Below are positions 5,846 through 7,096 of a DNA stretch of 7,096 nt, piece after piece. The notes beneath the pieces are model-generated. The model had not been told where the DNA came from and searched no databases. It was given only the letters and a program-made list of their open reading frames with translations. Source of the DNA: Phycisphaerae bacterium (GTDB lineage Bacteria > Planctomycetota > Phycisphaerae > UBA1845 > Fen-1342); assembly GCA_022842805.1 (NCBI GenBank), contig JALHOX010000245.1, forward strand, positions 1-7,096, written 5' to 3'. The translations under genes were made by a program, and so were the position numbers. The first letter of the stretch is position 1. Every line of letters starts with the position of its first letter.

Positions 5846-7096
5846 ATGAAGCAGATTCTGCAGCATCCTCGCAGCGGGCAGACCGAAGTCGCCGATGTTC
5901 CCGCGCCGCTCGTACGGCCCGGACATCTGCTGATTCAGACCACCCGCAGCCTTATCTCCGCCGGTACCGAGCGCATGGTGGTCGACACCAGCCGGGCGTC
6001 GCTGATTGGGAAGGCCATGAAGCAGCCGCAGCGGGTGATGGAGGTCTGGAAAAAGCTGAAGACCGACGGCTGGAACGCGACCTACAGCGCCGTGATGAGC
6101 AAGCTCGACGAGCCGATCGCCCTCGGATATTGCAACGTCGGCCGCGTGATCGAGGTCGGGCCCGATGTTTACGGTTATCAGGTCGGTGATCGGGTCGCGT
6201 CGAACGGCTCTCACGCCGAAATCGTCTGCGTGCCCACCACGCTTTGCGCCAAAATTCCTGATGATGTCAGCGACGAAAACGCCTCCTTCGCCGTCGCCGG
6301 CGCGATCTCGCTGCAGGGCGTGCGCCTGCTCGAACCGACCTTCGGCGAGCGCTTCGTCGTCCTCGGCCTCGGGCTGCTGGGTCAGCTCGCGGTGCAGTTC
6401 CTCCGCGGCAGCGGCTGCCATGTTCTCGGCCTCGATTTGCAGGCCTCTCGCTGCGAACTCGCGGAACGCTTCGGAGCGCAGACCCTTTGCACCAGCGACG
6501 GTGCCGACGCCGAACGCGCCGCCGAGGCATTCAGCCGCGGCAACGGCGTCGACGGCGTGCTGATCACCGCCTCGGCCAAGTCCGACGCGATCATGGAGCA
6601 GTGCGCGAAGATGTGCCGCCGCCGCGGGCGAATCGTGCTCGTGGGCGATGTGCCGCTGAATTTGAAGCGGGCCGACTTCTACGCCAAAGAGCTGCGGTTC
6701 CAGGTTTCGTGTTCGTATGGCCCCGGCCGACATGACCCGATGTACGAAGAGGGCGCGCAGGACTATCCGCTGCCCTTCGTGCGCTGGACCGAAGGTCGCA
6801 ACATCGAAGCCGTCCTCGACGCACAGGCGGCGGGCACGCTCGACGTCGAGCCGCTCATCTCGCGCCGCGTGGCTCTCGCCAATGCGGGCACAGCGTATGA
6901 CGCCCTGCTCAGCGACGGAAACATGATCGGCGCGGTGCTGAGCTATCCCGATCAACCGCCGCCCATTCGCCGCTCGATTTCAGTTCGCCGCGGCGTTCAT
7001 GCCGCCCCGAAGCCGACCGCGCCCAAGATCGCGGTCATCGGCGCCGGCAACTTTACGAAAGGCACGGTGTTGCCGTCGGTCCGGGCGGCGGGCGGC
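5846..7096 (+). CDS. Two-domain oxidoreductase, MDR alcohol-dehydrogenase-like plus Gfo/Idh/MocA (3' end cut)
   Basis: The frame is open for 417 codons to the right edge, so the second domain is only begun. Residues 1-370 form a medium-chain dehydrogenase-like domain. They include TTRSLISAGTERMVVD (32-47), ALGYCNVGRVIEVG (92-105), GDRVASNGSHAE (114-125), and the Rossmann loop VVLGLGLLGQLA (171-182; G174, G176, G179). After a linker (about 371-392), a second Rossmann start appears: IAVIGAGNFTKGTVLPSV (395-412; G399, G401). The GAGNFxKGxxLP form is typical of the Gfo/Idh/MocA half in 'bi-domain' oxidoreductases, which are usually about 700 residues. The normal GHE of zinc alcohol dehydrogenases is GYC here and no structural-zinc cysteine cluster is seen, so the first domain may not act as a classic zinc ADH. 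The family is often found in polysaccharide clusters, but its substrate is unknown. The ATG has only a weak AGG 11 bases upstream. Confidence 0.92.
   Translation, partial: MKQILQHPRSGQTEVADVPAPLVRPGHLLIQTTRSLISAGTERMVVDTSRASLIGKAMKQPQRVMEVWKKLKTDGWNATYSAVMSKLDEPIALGYCNVGRVIEVGPDVYGYQVGDRVASNGSHAEIVCVPTTLCAKIPDDVSDENASFAVAGAISLQGVRLLEPTFGERFVVLGLGLLGQLAVQFLRGSGCHVLGLDLQASRCELAERFGAQTLCTSDGADAERAAEAFSRGNGVDGVLITASAKSDAIMEQCAKMCRRRGRIVLVGDVPLNLKRADFYAKELRFQVSCSYGPGRHDPMYEEGAQDYPLPFVRWTEGRNIEAVLDAQAAGTLDVEPLISRRVALANAGTAYDALLSDGNMIGAVLSYPDQPPPIRRSISVRRGVHAAPKPTAPKIAVIGAGNFTKGTVLPSVRAAGG

Noticed and set aside
5648..6955. Long minus-strand open frame (435 codons) opposite the two-domain oxidoreductase gene
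   Set aside because: It is antisense to a clearly recognised coding region, is rich in low-information His/Ala/Arg/Gly runs, and overlaps the sulfotransferase start. G/C-rich third positions create such shadow frames.
1..7096. Search for tRNA, rRNA, CRISPR, insertion-sequence ends or intrinsic terminators
   Set aside because: No cloverleaf, spaced repeat array, transposase frame, terminal inverted repeats or stem plus T-run was seen by eye on either strand.

Overview
The window is very GC-rich, densely coding bacterial DNA. Third codon positions are almost all G or C. It holds six protein genes, two of them cut by the window edges. I see no RNA gene, CRISPR array, insertion sequence or transposase. 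The gene set points to a Gram-negative-like bacterium. I lean towards Planctomycetota because a futalosine-type UbiA prenyltransferase, a small planctomycete-style sulfotransferase and a two-domain MDR/Gfo-Idh-MocA oxidoreductase occur together. That lineage call is inference, not something the sequence proves.

The left half (1..3747) is one leftward operon of four genes. In transcription order these are a large unrecognised membrane protein with TPR-like repeats (3747 to 1822), a UbiX-type flavin prenyltransferase (1825 to 1196), a UbiA/MqnP-type polyprenyltransferase (1199 to 309), and the first 104 codons of a membrane-anchored protein that leaves the window (312 to 1). All three junctions are 4-base stop/start overlaps (ATGA, GTGA, ATGA), so the genes are probably translationally coupled. 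UbiA and UbiX are the prenylation step and the cofactor-making step of quinone (most likely menaquinone) synthesis. The UbiD-type decarboxylase that would use the UbiX product is not in the window.

The right half (3927..7096) looks like part of a surface-polysaccharide or glycoconjugate locus. It has a NeuC-like hydrolysing UDP-GlcNAc 2-epimerase (rightward), a small PAPS-type sulfotransferase (leftward, converging on the epimerase), and the start of a two-domain oxidoreductase (rightward, cut after 417 residues). The two divergent gaps (3748..3926 and 5664..5845) are the likely promoter regions. The second carries two overlapping perfect palindromes.

I found no convincing new defence, mobile or RNA system. 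The most distinctive items are the unrecognised TPR/membrane protein coupled to quinone genes, altered motif residues in the epimerase, and the palindromes upstream of the sulfotransferase gene.
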